From Arcobacter venerupis (GTDB lineage Bacteria; Campylobacterota; Campylobacteria; Campylobacterales; Arcobacteraceae): a DNA stretch of 64,000 nt. This document shows positions 34,432-43,837 of the stretch, piece after piece. A program made the position numbers and the translations under genes. Under the pieces are notes generated by a model. That model had not been told where the DNA came from and searched no databases. It was given only the letters and a program-made list of their open reading frames with translations. The stretch's first letter is position 1. Each line of letters begins with the position of its first letter. The stretch covers positions 1,550,001 through 1,614,000 of the forward strand of contig NZ_CP053840.1 of the NCBI RefSeq assembly GCF_013201665.1, read 5' to 3'.

Positions 34432-35454
34432 TTATATAATCAACATACCATCACCATAAGAGTAGAATCTGTAGTTCTCTTTTATAGCTTCATGGTAAAT
34501 TTCAAGTGTTTTTTCTAATCCTACAAATGATGCAACAAGCATAATAAGCGTAGATTTTGGTAAATGAAAGTTTGTTAGTAAATAATCAACTTTTATTGGT
34601 TTATTTACTGGATTTAAAAATAGATCACATTCACCTTGGATTTTATTTGTTCTTGAATAGTATTCAACAGTTCTTGTAACCGTAGTTCCAACTGCTAGAA
34701 CTTTTGGTGCATTATCCAAAGCTTTTTTAGCTTCGATGCCAATTTCAAAATATTCACTGTGCATTGGATGGTTTAAAATATCATCAACATCAACTGGTTT
34801 AAAAGTTCCAGCTCCAACATGAAGTGTTAGATAATTTACTTCATATTTAGTATTTATTTTTTCTAAAAGTTCAGGTGTAAAGTGTAATGATGCAGTTGGA
34901 GCTGCTACTGCACCATAATTTTTAGCAAATAATGTTTGATAATCTTGTTCATCTTTTTTATCATCACTTCTATTCATATATGGAGGAAGTGGTAGATGAC
35001 CAATTTTATTTAAAATATCAACCAGTTCTAAAAAATCAAGTTTTTTGTCATTTTGGAAAAATTGTACAACACGACTTCCATCTTCATTTACTTCTAAAAC
35101 TTCAGCATTTAGGTTTTCATCAAAAAATAATTTTGTTCCAACTCTTACTTTTCCACCTATCATTACTAAGTATCTATCCATAAACAGTGGTTTATTAAGG
35201 AGTAGTTCTATTTTTCCACCAGTGTCTTTTGTTCCAAAAATTCTAGCTTTTATAACTTTTGTATCATTTAGAAAAATTGATAATTCATTTGGTAAAAAAT
35301 TCATTAGATTTTTAAAAGTTGTGTGAATTATTGAATTTGTGGCTCTATTGTAAACTAAAAGCCTAGCAGAGTCTGCTGGGCTTACGGGATGAGTTGCTAT
35401 TAACTCTTTTGGTAAATCATAATCATAACTTGAAGTTTTTAGTGGGTCAAGCAA
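34432..35454 (-). CDS. queA: S-adenosylmethionine:tRNA ribosyltransferase-isomerase
   Basis: 340 residues, normal length. QueA transfers and isomerises the ribosyl group of SAM onto 7-aminomethyl-7-deazaguanine in tRNA to make epoxyqueuosine. Motifs: YDLPKELIATHP, RPLLVYNRATN-like ARLLVYNRAT, HLPLPPYM, GAVAAPTASLHFT, LHVGAGTFKPV and NFHLPKSTLIMLV. It starts 3 bases after tatC, in a tatB-tatC-queA order also known from other Campylobacterota. Confidence 0.96.
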   Translation of the reverse strand: MLDPLKTSSYDYDLPKELIATHPVSPADSARLLVYNRATNSIIHTTFKNLMNFLPNELSIFLNDTKVIKARIFGTKDTGGKIELLLNKPLFMDRYLVMIGGKVRVGTKLFFDENLNAEVLEVNEDGSRVVQFFQNDKKLDFLELVDILNKIGHLPLPPYMNRSDDKKDEQDYQTLFAKNYGAVAAPTASLHFTPELLEKINTKYEVNYLTLHVGAGTFKPVDVDDILNHPMHSEYFEIGIEAKKALDNAPKVLAVGTTVTRTVEYYSRTNKIQGECDLFLNPVNKPIKVDYLLTNFHLPKSTLIMLVASFVGLEKTLEIYHEAIKENYRFYSYGDGMLII

Positions 35455-35456
35455 TT

Positions 35457-36188
35457 TTACTCTTCCTCATCTTCTTCTTTTGCAGCTGGATTAAACACTT
35501 TTGCCACATAAATAGAAACCCCATAAAGTAAAATTAATGGTCCTGCCATTAAAAATTGTGTTAAAACATCAGGTGGAGTTAGTAGTGCAGCCACAATAAA
35601 AATAATTACAACAGCATATCTAAAGAAGTCTTTTAGCATTTTATCGTCAACAAGACCGATTTTCGCAAGGAAAAAAGTAATAACAGGTAACTCAAATGCA
35701 ATTCCAAAACCAACTAATAATTTTGTAAAAAAGCCTACATACTTACCAATACTTGGTAATACTGTAACAACCGCTGAACCGAAATTTACAAGAAATTCAA
35801 AACCAAATGGAACAACAACATAATAAGCAAAAGAAGCTCCAATTAAAAACATTAATGTAGCAAAAAATACAAAAGGAACTACAAGTTTTTTTTCATGGTC
35901 ATAAAGTCCAGGAGCTAAAAATAGCCATAATTGCCAAAATATCACAGGTAAGGATACAACAAAACCTGCAAAAAATGCAACTTTTAATGCTGTAAAAAAT
36001 GTCTCTTGAATTTCAACTGCAACCATTTGAGAGTTTTTAGGTAAAACAGCCTCAATGGGAACCATCATCCAATTTAAAATAGGTTCATAAAAAGTAAAAC
36101 AAACAAAAAACATAGCAACGACAGTAAGTGTTGAAATTACTAATCTTTTTCGTAAGTCAGCTATATGGGGTTTTAAATCTTCAAACAT
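35457..36188 (-). CDS. tatC: Sec-independent protein translocase TatC
   Basis: 243 residues with six membrane helices. The conserved N-terminal FEDLKPHIADLRKRL and the second-loop LWLFLAPGLYDHEKK with F-x-x-P-[GA]-L are the signal-peptide binding elements for twin-arginine substrates. The start codon shares one base with the stop of tatB. The C-terminal tail is short and acidic. Confidence 0.97.
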   Translation of the reverse strand: MFEDLKPHIADLRKRLVISTLTVVAMFFVCFTFYEPILNWMMVPIEAVLPKNSQMVAVEIQETFFTALKVAFFAGFVVSLPVIFWQLWLFLAPGLYDHEKKLVVPFVFFATLMFLIGASFAYYVVVPFGFEFLVNFGSAVVTVLPSIGKYVGFFTKLLVGFGIAFELPVITFFLAKIGLVDDKMLKDFFRYAVVIIFIVAALLTPPDVLTQFLMAGPLILLYGVSIYVAKVFNPAAKEEDEEE

Positions 36189-36601
36189 TAAATATTATCC
36201 TCTTTTTTTTCATCTAATTTAACTTTAAACTTATCCTCTTTTTTAAAAGAAACTTTCTCTTTTGGTGTTTCTTCTTCAACTTTTTCAATTTTCTTTTCTT
36301 TAGAAGAAGTTGTATTTAAATCATCATTTATAATATCTTTTAATCCCAAATCTATTTTTGTATCCATTGATAAAGAAGTTTTTGTCTCTTCAATTTGAGA
36401 TTTAAATTTACTAGCTTCTGCTTTCATTTCAGAAATATTAAGTTCATTGTCTAAAGTTGATTTTGCATCTGCAAGACCATTTTTAAATTTGTTAATAAAT
36501 TTAGCGATTTGTACCATTGTACCGGGTAGTTTTTCAGGCCCCAAAGCGATAACTGCTACAATTGCAATCAATAAAATTTCCGTAAAACCCATTCCAAACA
36601 T
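36188..36601 (-). CDS. tatB: Sec-independent protein translocase TatB
   Basis: 137 residues: one membrane helix at about 5-22 (FTEILLIAIVAVIALG), the hinge PEKLPG, an amphipathic helix and a long charged tail, longer than TatA. The Glu after the first residues is the TatB-typical polar residue. It heads the tatB-tatC-queA-exonuclease operon. A tatA gene is not in the window. Confidence 0.93.
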   Translation of the reverse strand: MFGMGFTEILLIAIVAVIALGPEKLPGTMVQIAKFINKFKNGLADAKSTLDNELNISEMKAEASKFKSQIEETKTSLSMDTKIDLGLKDIINDDLNTTSSKEKKIEKVEEETPKEKVSFKKEDKFKVKLDEKKEDNI

Positions 36602-36772
36602 TTATGACTCCAGTATATAATTAAAGACGGAAATTTTAGCTAATTAGATTAGAAATACTACTTAAAAGGAATCTTCTTTAGAATTTCAAATATTTTAATT
36701 AAAAATGAAACTCTTAATTTTAAATTTGATAGAATCCCATAAAATTGAAACTTGTATTAAAAGGGTGTAAAA

Positions 36773-37528
36773 ATGGAATTAATAGTTTTAGTAGTTGTAG
36801 TAGTGATTTTGTTCATAATTGGGAAAAACTATAAAACAGAAGAGTTTGTAAATATAAATTTAAAAAGAAAAGATAGATTTGATGGTGATTTATTACACCA
36901 TGAAGCTGGGCTTTTAGTTGCACTTATGGCAAAAGTTTCAAAAGCAGATGGAAAAGTTAGTGAACTTGAAGCTGAAGTTTTAAAACATACTTTTACAGAT
37001 ATTTCAAGTCATTTTGAAAATAATGAGGAAATCAGAGAAAAACTTAAAACTATTTATGAAAATGAAAAAGAGAATTTTACTAATTTAATTGATATTTCAA
37101 ATAAATTATACAATTTAACAAGTAATGATTATTCTAAACGTATTAAAATTATGGAATATTTACTAAATTTAGCTTTTATTGATAAAGAGTTTTCAAATTC
37201 TGAAAAAATGATTACAGAAGATATTTCAAATGCTTTAAAAATTAAAATAGAAGATTTTAATAATTTAATTAAAACTTTTGAATCTTTTTATGCGCAACAA
37301 GCTTCGAACAAAGCAATAAGTGTAGAAAAAGCTTATGAAATTTTAGAATCAAATCCATCAGATGATGCAGCTACTTTAAAGAAAAATTATAGAACTTTAG
37401 TAAAAAAACATCATCCAGATATTATCTCAGGGCAGGGTGCTACTCAAAATATTATTGATGAAGCAACTAGAAAACTTCAAGAGATAAATGAAGCATATGA
37501 GTTAATAAAGAAAGAAAAAGGCTTATAA
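36773..37528 (+). CDS. Membrane-anchored TerB-like/DnaJ co-chaperone (DjlA-like)
   Basis: 251 residues. One N-terminal membrane helix (about 2-17), a TerB-like helical domain (about 40-165: LLVALMAKVSKADGKVSELE), and a C-terminal J domain (about 185-251) with the Hsp70-stimulating motif HHPD intact in VKKHHPDI. DjlA-type proteins stimulate DnaK at the inner membrane. It is divergent from tatB and followed after 2 bases by the BFD-like pair. Confidence 0.88.
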   Translation: MELIVLVVVVVILFIIGKNYKTEEFVNINLKRKDRFDGDLLHHEAGLLVALMAKVSKADGKVSELEAEVLKHTFTDISSHFENNEEIREKLKTIYENEKENFTNLIDISNKLYNLTSNDYSKRIKIMEYLLNLAFIDKEFSNSEKMITEDISNALKIKIEDFNNLIKTFESFYAQQASNKAISVEKAYEILESNPSDDAATLKKNYRTLVKKHHPDIISGQGATQNIIDEATRKLQEINEAYELIKKEKGL

Positions 37529-37530
37529 AA

Positions 37531-37770
37531 TTGCTAAATTTCGAGGAAAATTATGAAGTATGTAATTGTAAAAAAGTTACAATACGAGATATTACAAATG
37601 CAATAATAAATCAAAAAGCCTCAACACTTAGGGAAATTCAAGATTTTACAAGCGCGGGAACTGAATGTAGACATTGTATTCTTTCTGAGGGTGATTTTGG
37701 AAAAATGAAAAAAAAAAATTATTGCAAAGATATTTTAAATGAAGTAAAAAAAGGATTAGAGAATGGCTAG
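37531..37770 (+). CDS. BFD-like [2Fe-2S] protein, first of a tandem pair
   Basis: 79 residues from a TTG at 37531; the nearby ATG is out of frame. The four cysteines of a BFD-like cluster site are present: CNC in YEVCNCKKVT and CRHC in TECRHCILSE, spaced as in bacterioferritin-associated ferredoxins (C-x-C, about 31 residues, C-x-x-C). Such domains mobilise iron or act as electron carriers. An 11-A tract lies within the gene at about 37708-37718. It overlaps its paralogue by 8 bases. Confidence 0.78.
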   Translation: MLNFEENYEVCNCKKVTIRDITNAIINQKASTLREIQDFTSAGTECRHCILSEGDFGKMKKKNYCKDILNEVKKGLENG

Positions 37771-37996
37771 AAATTTTCCACACTCTTTTGAAGTTTGCAC
37801 TTGTAAACATGTAACATTGGGTGAAATAATTTATGCTATAAAAGAAAAAGGTGCTAAAACACTTGAAAGTTTAGGAGATTTAACAGATGCTGGAACGTGC
37901 TGTAAATCTTGTAAAAATAAAGAAAGTGATATTGGTGTAGAAAAAATGGAATTATACTTAGAAGAGATACTAAAAAAATTTAATAAAGAACAATAA
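37763..37996 (+). CDS. BFD-like [2Fe-2S] protein, second of a tandem pair
   Basis: 77 residues behind AAGGA. It repeats the pattern of its neighbour: CTC in FEVCTCKHVT and CKSC in TCCKSCKNKE. The two proteins align along their length, so the pair arose by tandem duplication (inference). The same operon continues with a small protein and nadE. No bacterioferritin gene is adjacent. Confidence 0.8.
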   Translation: MARNFPHSFEVCTCKHVTLGEIIYAIKEKGAKTLESLGDLTDAGTCCKSCKNKESDIGVEKMELYLEEILKKFNKEQ

Positions 37997-38208
37997 TGAA
38001 ACAAGAAATAATAGAAAACATTAAAAAGCTTATAAAAATAAATCCCGAAGAGACAATAGAAATAAACCCAAATTATTTAGAATATTTTGATGAAGAAGAA
38101 TTACTTGAGATACAAAAACAATTAGAATTCAAAAAACAAAATATTGCAAAAATTACTAATAATTATTTGGATGAGATTTATGAAAAAACAAAAAAAGATG
38201 AGATATAA
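37996..38208 (+). CDS. Small charged protein of unknown function
   Basis: 70 residues, rich in Glu, Lys and Ile, probably two helices; no recognised domain. The start shares one base with the stop of the second BFD-like gene, and nadE starts 22 bases later, so it is part of the same operon. Confidence 0.62.
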   Translation: MKQEIIENIKKLIKINPEETIEINPNYLEYFDEEELLEIQKQLEFKKQNIAKITNNYLDEIYEKTKKDEI

Positions 38209-38229
38209 TTACTTAATAAAGGATTAAAA

Positions 38230-38991
38230 GTGACAGAATGGGGAAAAATTAAGGAAGATTTAATTTCGTTTTTAAAAACTGAAGTTGAAAAAACTGGTCT
38301 AAATAAAGTTACTGTTGGGCTTTCAGGTGGCCTTGATTCAGCGGTTGTTGCAATTTTATGTAAAGAAGCTTTTGGAGATAATTTAAATTGTGTGTTAATG
38401 CCATCACAATTTTCTTCAAAAAGTTCAACAGAGCATGCTATAGAAGTTTGTAAGAAATTTAATATTAAATATGAAATTATTTCAATTGAACCTATGGTTA
38501 GTGGTTTCATAAAAAATATGGATGATGATAAGCTTAGAATTGGAAACTTTAGTGCCAGAATGAGAATGTCAGTTTTATATGATGTATCTTCAAGAGAAAA
38601 ATCATTAGTGGTAGGAACTTCAAATAAAAGTGAACTACTTTTAGGTTATGGAACAATTTTTGGTGATATTGCATGTGCAATTAATCCAATAGGTGAAATT
38701 TATAAAAGTGATGAGTTTGAATTTGCAAGAATCTTAGGTGTTCCAGAATCTATTTTAAATAAAGCACCAAGTGCAGATTTATGGGAAGGGCAAAGTGATG
38801 AAGAAGAACTTGGATACTCTTATAAACATATGGATGAAGTTTTAAAAGTAATGGTTGATCAAAATAAATCAAAAGAAGAGTTAATAAAATTAGGTTTTGA
38901 AGAAGATTTAATTAATAGATTAGATTACAGAATAAAAGCAAATGCTTTTAAAGGTAAATTACCAACAATAGCAAAAATAAGGTGGAACTAG
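38230..38991 (+). CDS. nadE: NAD+ synthetase, ammonia-dependent
   Basis: 253 residues from a GTG start with AAAGGA 6 bases upstream. VGLSGGLDSAVVAIL is the pyrophosphatase loop, and GTSNKSELLLGYGT with DLWEGQSDEEELGYSY the deamido-NAD/AMP regions. There is no N-terminal glutaminase domain, so ammonia is the nitrogen donor. It makes NAD from deamido-NAD and ATP. lpxK lies one gene downstream, an order recalled from Campylobacter with nadE-lpxK adjacent. Confidence 0.96.
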   Translation: MTEWGKIKEDLISFLKTEVEKTGLNKVTVGLSGGLDSAVVAILCKEAFGDNLNCVLMPSQFSSKSSTEHAIEVCKKFNIKYEIISIEPMVSGFIKNMDDDKLRIGNFSARMRMSVLYDVSSREKSLVVGTSNKSELLLGYGTIFGDIACAINPIGEIYKSDEFEFARILGVPESILNKAPSADLWEGQSDEEELGYSYKHMDEVLKVMVDQNKSKEELIKLGFEEDLINRLDYRIKANAFKGKLPTIAKIRWN

Positions 38992-38994
38992 CTT

Positions 38995-40134
38995 ATGGCT
39001 AAAAATATTGCAATATATAAAGCATCTATAGATAATGAAGAATTAAATCAAATTAGATCAGTTTTAGAATCAAAAAATGATTTGTCAAAAGTGATAGAGT
39101 TTGAAGAGAGTATGAAAAAATTTATTGGTGCAAAATATGCAATAGCAACAGCAACTTCAACTGCTGCTATTCATTTAGCATTAAGTGCGATTAAACTCAA
39201 AAGAGGTGATAAGATTTTAATGTCTGTTAACTCTTTTGTAAATTTACCTGAAGTTGTAAGACATTTTGATGCAGAGCCAATTTTTATTGATATTAATATG
39301 GAAGATATGAATATTGATATTGATAAATTTGAAGAAGCTTTAGCCGCTAATGATTCTAAAAAATTAAGAGGAGCAATAATCACCTTTATTGGTGGCCAAG
39401 CTCCTGATTTAGATAGAATTTATGATATTGTAGAAAAATATGGAATTATTTTAATTGAAGATTGTAGAGCCTCTTTAGGTGCAACTTATAAAGGCAAAAA
39501 GATTGGAAATTTAAGAGCAGATATGACTGTATTTTCAACTAATCATTCTCCTTCAAAATATGCAATTAGTCGTTCAGGAGTAATTGTTACAAATAATGAA
39601 GAGATAGCAAATCGTGCAAAACTTTTAAGAACACATGCACTTACTACTGCGTATGATAGTTATGGAAACTTAGATTATGTATATGATGTTGTTGACATCG
39701 GGCATAAATACGATTTATCTGAACTTGATGCAGCTTATTCACTAGCGCAATTAAATAAAATAGATAAATTCATAAAAAGAAGAAAAGAAATAGCAAAATA
39801 TTATGAAACTAAATTATCAAATGTAAAACATATAACAATCTTACAACACAAAGATGAGCATATTTTCACGCAATTTATCATAAAAATCTCAAGAAATAGA
39901 GATGCCTTTGCCAGAGCTTTAAAAGAAAGAGGAGTATCTACTGGACTTAACTATATTCCTTTACATCTTTTATCTTATTATAAAACAAAATATTCTATAA
40001 AAATTACTGCCTTTCCAAATGCATTAAATAACTATCAACAAATTTTATCACTTCCTATATATGCGGGACTTACTGATGAGGATGTAAATTATGTTTGTGA
40101 CCAAGTTATTGATGTCGCATCACAATGGGTTTGA
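38995..40134 (+). CDS. DegT/DnrJ/EryC1-family PLP aminotransferase
   Basis: 379 residues. The fold-type I pattern of sugar aminotransferases is seen in FIGAKYAIATATSTAAIHLAL, MSVNSFVNLPEVV, IEDCRASLGATY (Asp of the PLP nitrogen) and FSTNHSPSKYA (Schiff-base lysine). The usual glycine-rich ITTGEGG after the lysine is replaced by ISRSGVIVT. Family members add amino groups to nucleotide sugars for surface glycans. Its position between nadE and lpxK, 3 bases after nadE, fits envelope carbohydrate synthesis, but substrate is unknown. Confidence 0.85.
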   Translation: MAKNIAIYKASIDNEELNQIRSVLESKNDLSKVIEFEESMKKFIGAKYAIATATSTAAIHLALSAIKLKRGDKILMSVNSFVNLPEVVRHFDAEPIFIDINMEDMNIDIDKFEEALAANDSKKLRGAIITFIGGQAPDLDRIYDIVEKYGIILIEDCRASLGATYKGKKIGNLRADMTVFSTNHSPSKYAISRSGVIVTNNEEIANRAKLLRTHALTTAYDSYGNLDYVYDVVDIGHKYDLSELDAAYSLAQLNKIDKFIKRRKEIAKYYETKLSNVKHITILQHKDEHIFTQFIIKISRNRDAFARALKERGVSTGLNYIPLHLLSYYKTKYSIKITAFPNALNNYQQILSLPIYAGLTDEDVNYVCDQVIDVASQWV

Positions 40135-40140
40135 TTTAAC

Positions 40141-41100
40141 TTGAAACAAAAATTACACTTATGGATTGAAGATTACCTCTTCTTTCCAAATGCGCTTCAA
40201 AAAATAATCTCTTTTTTACTTCTTCCTTTAACTTTTATTTATATGTTAATTATCTTAACAAAAAGAGCAATGGCAAAACCAATTAATTTTGGAATTCCTG
40301 TTATTTCAGTTGGAAATATAATAGTTGGTGGAAGTGGAAAGACTCCAATTACAATTAAATTAGCTTCAAAATATGAAAATGCTTGCATAATTTTAAGAGG
40401 TTATGGAAGAGCTTCAAAAGGTTTATATGTAGTTTCATTAAATGGAAAAATTCTAGAAGATGTGAAAACAAGTGGAGATGAAGCTATGCTTTTGGCAAAC
40501 TCTTTACCAAAAGCCACAATAATTGTAAGTGAAAATAGAGTAAAAGCTATTTTAAAAGCAAAAGAGCTTGGATGTAAAATTATATTTTTAGATGATGGTT
40601 TTTCAAAATATCAAATATCAAAATTTAATATTCTTTTACGACCAAAAGATGAACCTACAAATATTTTTTGTCTGCCAAGTGGTGGATATAGAGAACCAAA
40701 AGGTTTTTATGCCCAAGCTGACATTGAACTACTTGAAGGAAGTGATTTTAAAAGAGTTATTTCTATCAAAAAAGATGGAGTAATTAGCGAACTTCCTGCT
40801 AAAACTCTATTAATTACAGCAATTTCAAAACCAAAAAGATTATTAGAATTTTTACCAAAAAATATTAAAATGATTAGTTTCCCTGATCATTATGATTTTA
40901 CAAAAGATGATATTAGTAAAATTGAAGAAGAGTATAAAGATTATTCTTTTATAACAACTGGGAAAGATTTTGTAAAATTAGAAAAGTTCAATCTAAAGAA
41001 TTTGTATTTAATGGATTTAGAGATACAAATTGATGAGAAAGTAAATTTTTCTTTAATGGATGAATATATAGAAAGTTTTAAAAAAGGAGCTCAAAAATGA
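40141..41100 (+). CDS. lpxK: Tetraacyldisaccharide 4'-kinase
   Basis: 319 residues from a TTG start 6 bases after the aminotransferase stop. The P-loop VGNIIVGGSGKTPITIKLA follows an N-terminal membrane-associating helix (about 20-43). ISFPDHYDFTKDD and FITTGKDFVKL are the late conserved elements. LpxK phosphorylates the lipid A precursor at the 4' position. The stop overlaps the next small membrane-protein start by 4 bases. Confidence 0.94.
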   Translation: MKQKLHLWIEDYLFFPNALQKIISFLLLPLTFIYMLIILTKRAMAKPINFGIPVISVGNIIVGGSGKTPITIKLASKYENACIILRGYGRASKGLYVVSLNGKILEDVKTSGDEAMLLANSLPKATIIVSENRVKAILKAKELGCKIIFLDDGFSKYQISKFNILLRPKDEPTNIFCLPSGGYREPKGFYAQADIELLEGSDFKRVISIKKDGVISELPAKTLLITAISKPKRLLEFLPKNIKMISFPDHYDFTKDDISKIEEEYKDYSFITTGKDFVKLEKFNLKNLYLMDLEIQIDEKVNFSLMDEYIESFKKGAQK

Positions 41101-41297
41101 TGGGTATTATAATGTCATCTTTTGTAATGGTATTTGTGATTTTTACATTTATTTTATATATCTATATTTTAATAGATATTTTAAAACACGAATTTACTGG
41201 TTACAACAAAATTATTTGGATTCTTGTTCTTATATTTTTCCCAGTTTTAGGAGCACTTTTATATCTAGTTTTTGGAAGGTCTCAAAGAATAAAGTAG
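41097..41297 (+). CDS. Small PLDc_N-like membrane protein
   Basis: 66 residues with two membrane helices (about 5-28 and 40-59) and the phospholipase-D-nuclease N-terminal-type motif WILVLIFFPVLGALLYLVFGR, but no nuclease. Such short proteins are common and of unknown role. The start overlaps lpxK by 4 bases. Confidence 0.8.
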   Translation: MMGIIMSSFVMVFVIFTFILYIYILIDILKHEFTGYNKIIWILVLIFFPVLGALLYLVFGRSQRIK

Positions 41298-41318
41298 CAT
41301 TTATAGCTACTTTATTTA
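41288..41318. terminator. Bidirectional intrinsic terminator
   Basis: An 11-base perfect stem (AATAAAGTAGC / GCTACTTTATT) with a 7-base loop between the convergent small membrane-protein gene and hemN. Confidence 0.7.
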
Positions 41319-42683
41319 GATAGTTTTAGAAAATCTTCTTTTATCTTCAGGGATTTTATTTAAATATGCATCAAAAGGCATACAAATATTTCTAATAAGC
41401 ATAGTTCCTGTTTGTGAGACTTTTATTTTTTCATCACTAACTTCTATTAGTTCTGCATCTTGGAACTCTTTAAGAGCCGCTAAGGCATCTGCAAAGTACT
41501 CTTTGAAGTTTATTTTAAACTCTTGCTCAACTCTTGTAATATTTAAAGAGAAATTACTCATTAATTCCATAATTACAAACTGTCTTAATTGGTCATCATC
41601 ACTAAGTCTATAACCTTTAAACACTGGTAAATTTCCATTATCTAAAGCATTTTCCCAAGGTTCTAATTCTTTAAAATTTTGTGCATAATAATCAACACCA
41701 TTTCCAATTGATGTAAGTCCAATTCCAATTAAATCAGCTCCACCTTTTGTTGTATAACCTTGGAAATTTCTATGTAATTCACCTTTTTCAATTGCTTTAA
41801 ATAATTCATCTTCAGGTTTTGCAAAGTGATCCATTCCTACCATTTTATAGCCATTTGATGTGAAAAAATCAATAGTATCTTTTAACATCTCAAGTTTTTC
41901 TTGGGGTGCTGGAAATGTTGATTCATCAAACTTTCTCATAGTTTTCATAAGCCAAGGAACATGGGCATAATTAAAAACTGCAAATCTATCAGTATTTAAT
42001 GTAAGCATTTTTTCTAAAGTTTTTTTGAAACTTTCCCTTGTTTGATGAGGAAGACCATAAATTAAATCCGTATTTACAGAGTGAATTCCAGCATCTCTCG
42101 CAATATTTATCACATTTTGTGTTAATTCAAATGGCTGAATTCTATGAATTGTTTTTTGAACCTCTTCATCTAAATCTTGAACTCCAAAACTTAATCGATT
42201 ACAACCACCAGCTTTTAAAACATTCATATGTTCAACTGTAAAATATCTAGGATCAACTTCACATGAAACTTCAGCATCAGATGCAAAATTTGGAAAAATT
42301 TCTTTTACTGCACTTATAACTTCTTGCAATTGTTCAGGAGTAAAATATGTTGGAGTTCCTCCACCAAAATGCATTTGAGTTACAACTCTTGAAGTATTCA
42401 AATGATTTTTTAAAATATTTAACTCTTTTTTTAGATACTCAATATATCTTGTTTTTTTATCTTCTTTTGAAGTAAAAATTGTGTTACATCCACAAAAATA
42501 ACAAGCACTTCTACAAAATGGCATGTGAATATAAAGAGATATTGCTCTATCATCACTTTGATTTTTGTAATACTCTTTTAAATCTTCTTGGGTAAATGTT
42601 TCACTAAATTCAGGAGCAGTAGGATAAGAAGTATATCGCGGACCTGGTCGTGAATACTTCTCGAATTTTTTAAAATCTATCAT
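41316..42683 (-). CDS. hemN: Oxygen-independent coproporphyrinogen III oxidase
   Basis: 455 residues. Radical-SAM cluster motif C-x3-C-x2-C in MPFCRSACYFCGCN, with the extra cysteine typical of true HemN. GGGTPTYFT and NRLSFGVQDL follow. It oxidatively decarboxylates coproporphyrinogen III without oxygen, using SAM. hemB (48.6-49.6 kb) serves the same pathway. It starts directly after argF (1 base between), so the two share a transcript. Confidence 0.96.
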   Translation of the reverse strand: MIDFKKFEKYSRPGPRYTSYPTAPEFSETFTQEDLKEYYKNQSDDRAISLYIHMPFCRSACYFCGCNTIFTSKEDKKTRYIEYLKKELNILKNHLNTSRVVTQMHFGGGTPTYFTPEQLQEVISAVKEIFPNFASDAEVSCEVDPRYFTVEHMNVLKAGGCNRLSFGVQDLDEEVQKTIHRIQPFELTQNVINIARDAGIHSVNTDLIYGLPHQTRESFKKTLEKMLTLNTDRFAVFNYAHVPWLMKTMRKFDESTFPAPQEKLEMLKDTIDFFTSNGYKMVGMDHFAKPEDELFKAIEKGELHRNFQGYTTKGGADLIGIGLTSIGNGVDYYAQNFKELEPWENALDNGNLPVFKGYRLSDDDQLRQFVIMELMSNFSLNITRVEQEFKINFKEYFADALAALKEFQDAELIEVSDEKIKVSQTGTMLIRNICMPFDAYLNKIPEDKRRFSKTI

Positions 42684-43613
42684 TTATGCTTCGTCTCTTT
42701 TTCTATCAAGCCAAACCATAACACCTTTTTGAGCATGAAGTCTATTTTCAGCTTCTTCAAAAATTAAACTTTGTTTGCTTTCCATTACTTCTTCACTTAC
42801 TTCATAACCTCTATATGCAGGTAAACAGTGTAAGAAAATTGCTTTATCTTGGGCTAATTTCATCATTTCAGCATCAACCATATATCCTGCAAAATCTTTT
42901 ACTCTTTTCTCTTTTTCAGATTCTTGTCCCATAGAAACCCAAGTATCAGTTGTTACTACAGTTGCACCTTTTACAGCCTCTTTAGGGTCATTTGTTATTG
43001 TGATTTTTGCACCACTTAATTTTGCCATTTCAAGAGATTTTGCTAAAATAGAAGCATCAACTTCGTAACCTTTTGGAGTTGCAATTCTAAGTTCAAAACC
43101 TAATTTTGCAGCTAAATTAAGCCATGAATGAGCCATGTTATTTCCATCACCAACATAAGCAGCAACTAAATCTTCCGTTAATCCTGCTTCTTGAATAGTC
43201 ATATAATCAGCCATAAGTTGCACAGGATGATATTCAGTTGTTAAACCATTTATTACAGGAACTTTTGAATATTTTGCAAACTCTTCAATTTTACTATGTT
43301 CAAAAGTTCTAATCATCACCATATCTACCATTCTAGAAATAACTCTTGAAGTATCACTCATTGGCTCACCTCGACCTAGTTGAATGTCATTTGATGAAAG
43401 AAATAAACCAATACCACCTAACTGATAAATCCCTGTTTCAAAAGATACTCTTGTTCGTGTAGAGCTTTTCTCAAAAATCATTCCTAATGTTTTTTTAGGC
43501 ATGTAATCTTTAAAGACTCTAGCTTTAGTTTCATCTTTGATTTGTTTAGCAAGTGTTAATATTTCTAAAATTTCATCTTTAGAATAATCAGCTAATGTTA
43601 AGAAATGTCTCAT
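42684..43613 (-). CDS. argF: Ornithine carbamoyltransferase
   Basis: 309 residues from the ATG at 43613 with AGAGGA upstream; the open frame extends 11 codons further without a ribosome site. Carbamoyl-phosphate motif [22 protein letters not shown] and the ornithine-site HCLPAYRG are intact. It makes citrulline for argininosuccinate synthase. The 224-base gap ahead separates it from the divergent nrdD and must contain both promoters; I see no clear regulator box there. Confidence 0.96.
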   Translation of the reverse strand: MRHFLTLADYSKDEILEILTLAKQIKDETKARVFKDYMPKKTLGMIFEKSSTRTRVSFETGIYQLGGIGLFLSSNDIQLGRGEPMSDTSRVISRMVDMVMIRTFEHSKIEEFAKYSKVPVINGLTTEYHPVQLMADYMTIQEAGLTEDLVAAYVGDGNNMAHSWLNLAAKLGFELRIATPKGYEVDASILAKSLEMAKLSGAKITITNDPKEAVKGATVVTTDTWVSMGQESEKEKRVKDFAGYMVDAEMMKLAQDKAIFLHCLPAYRGYEVSEEVMESKQSLIFEEAENRLHAQKGVMVWLDRKRDEA

Positions 43614-43837
43614 TTTATTTCCTCTGTAATTAATAAAAACGAACATTCTATTTAATTTAACTTTATAACTACTTAAAAGTTACAGTTTTATAATAAAAAA
43701 ACTTCTAATTTTTCTAATAAATCTAAGCAGTATATTTATAAGAAGTGCCTTTTTATGACACTTTTGTGACAAAAATACTCATTACTTATTAAGAAAATCT
43801 CTCATACAATTACAAAATGTTTAAAAAGGAAATATAA

